Assembly (NCBI GenBank): GCA_037043455.1
Contig: JAWPHD010001426.1
Location: 186,001-250,000 of the forward strand
Origin: Cyrtodaria siliqua
Lineage: Eukaryota; Mollusca; Bivalvia; Adapedonta; Hiatellidae
Direction: 5' to 3'
DNA length: 64,000 bases
Shown: positions 63,456 through 64,000 of the stretch, piece after piece
Numbering within the stretch: position 1 is the stretch's first letter
Layout of the letters: each line of letters starts with the position of its first letter
The notes under the pieces: generated by a model
Seen by the model: the letters and a program-made list of their open reading frames with translations, nothing else
Databases searched by the model: none
What the model was told of the DNA's origin: nothing
Translations under genes and position numbers: made by a program

Positions 63456-64000
63456 CAGAATTTAGATTAATAATCGAACTTTTAGCATATCCCACCTGAA
63501 CGGTTCTTCGACTAAGATTTGAAGGGACATACTGCACTTTTGATTTGTTTATAGCTCATGGCGTCCCGTTAGTATTTTCTACATACGTTCCATATTTGGA
63601 ATCATTTATATTCATTATTTGAATAGTTAAAAGCAACTTGTTGCAAGCTGAAACCTCAGCTTTTTATATAATTACATACAAACAGTTTTAAAGTCAAAAT
63701 GATATAGGATTAATAAATCGAGGTGCTACATTTATGCTTGATATACAACTCAAGATTGCCCTGTGCCCTTTTAAAAGTCGGAGGAATATATATTTCACGT
63801 TGTCAGTACGACCGTCTGATACAATGTCAGTACGACCGTCTGTTACAGAGGAGTAGTTGCTAAAAATAAAAGTTTACGGACAGACGTCTGCTGATCTCTG
63901 ATCAGTCGAGCTAGAAATCAATATGCCTCGGTGCATGTTGCAGCTTAATCAAGTGAGAAACTTGCACATCTGTCGACACACATCCCTCACAAGGGATGTA
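63456..64000. other. Gene-free right edge
   Basis: 63536-63770 is related to 45360-45700. TGTCAGTACGACCGTCTG is duplicated at 63801 and 63824. No gene is seen. Confidence 0.4.

Overview
This window reads as animal nuclear DNA, most probably from a bivalve mollusc (inference). The host genes have introns with GT/AG borders. One is a B-box plus beta-propeller (TRIM2/3/56-like) gene of the kind expanded in bivalves. The rest is AT-rich and dense in foldback MITEs, tRNA-derived SINEs, minisatellites and degraded transposons. There are no bacterial operons, CRISPR arrays or rRNA genes.

Layout. 1-7.6 kb: repeats only, comprising a Penelope-like 3' tail, a dead mariner, microsatellites, a 36-bp minisatellite, a 1-kb array of 20-bp near-palindromic units and a dispersed repeat. 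10.2-23.2 kb: nine phase-consistent plus-strand exons of a HECT-like gene, with introns full of MITEs; one exon has been duplicated. 24.2-27.2 kb: a reverse transcriptase element of probable Penelope type, one long frame broken only by stop codons. 29.8-34.3 kb: minus-strand exons of an integrase-core family gene whose first exon is split by a 380-bp MITE. 34.5-42.3 kb: a minus-strand two-exon B-box/beta-propeller gene. Its 6-kb intron is almost filled by about 70 copies of a 67-bp unit, and each unit carries a near copy of that gene's own 3' splice site. 43-46.5 kb: foldback elements and tRNA-like pieces. 46,551-59,154: a complete but decayed Polinton/Maverick element. 59.5-63.5 kb: a 51-bp satellite that seems to have grown out of a tRNA-like SINE head and is open in both strands.

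The Polinton is the central find. It is 12,604 bp long with about 0.6-kb terminal inverted repeats and an exact 6-bp target duplication (GGTGGG). The left part is transcribed rightward: a tandem PC4-like protein, a BIR-domain protein, a small ORF, an integrase with chromodomain, a membrane-anchored protein with a PC4-like ectodomain, penton-like capsid protein, a small basic protein, major capsid protein and an adenain-like protease. The right part is transcribed leftward: PolB, a membrane protein, packaging ATPase and small basic proteins. Most genes carry frameshifts or stops, so this copy is a relic.

Two promoter vocabularies can be seen in the element. CTATAAATAG boxes lie in the terminal repeats and before the PC4/BIR end. 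A 10-mer, ACGTAAGAAC, lies before the virion-type genes on both strands, always in the direction of the gene it precedes. This looks like an early/late division of transcription preserved in a dead element.
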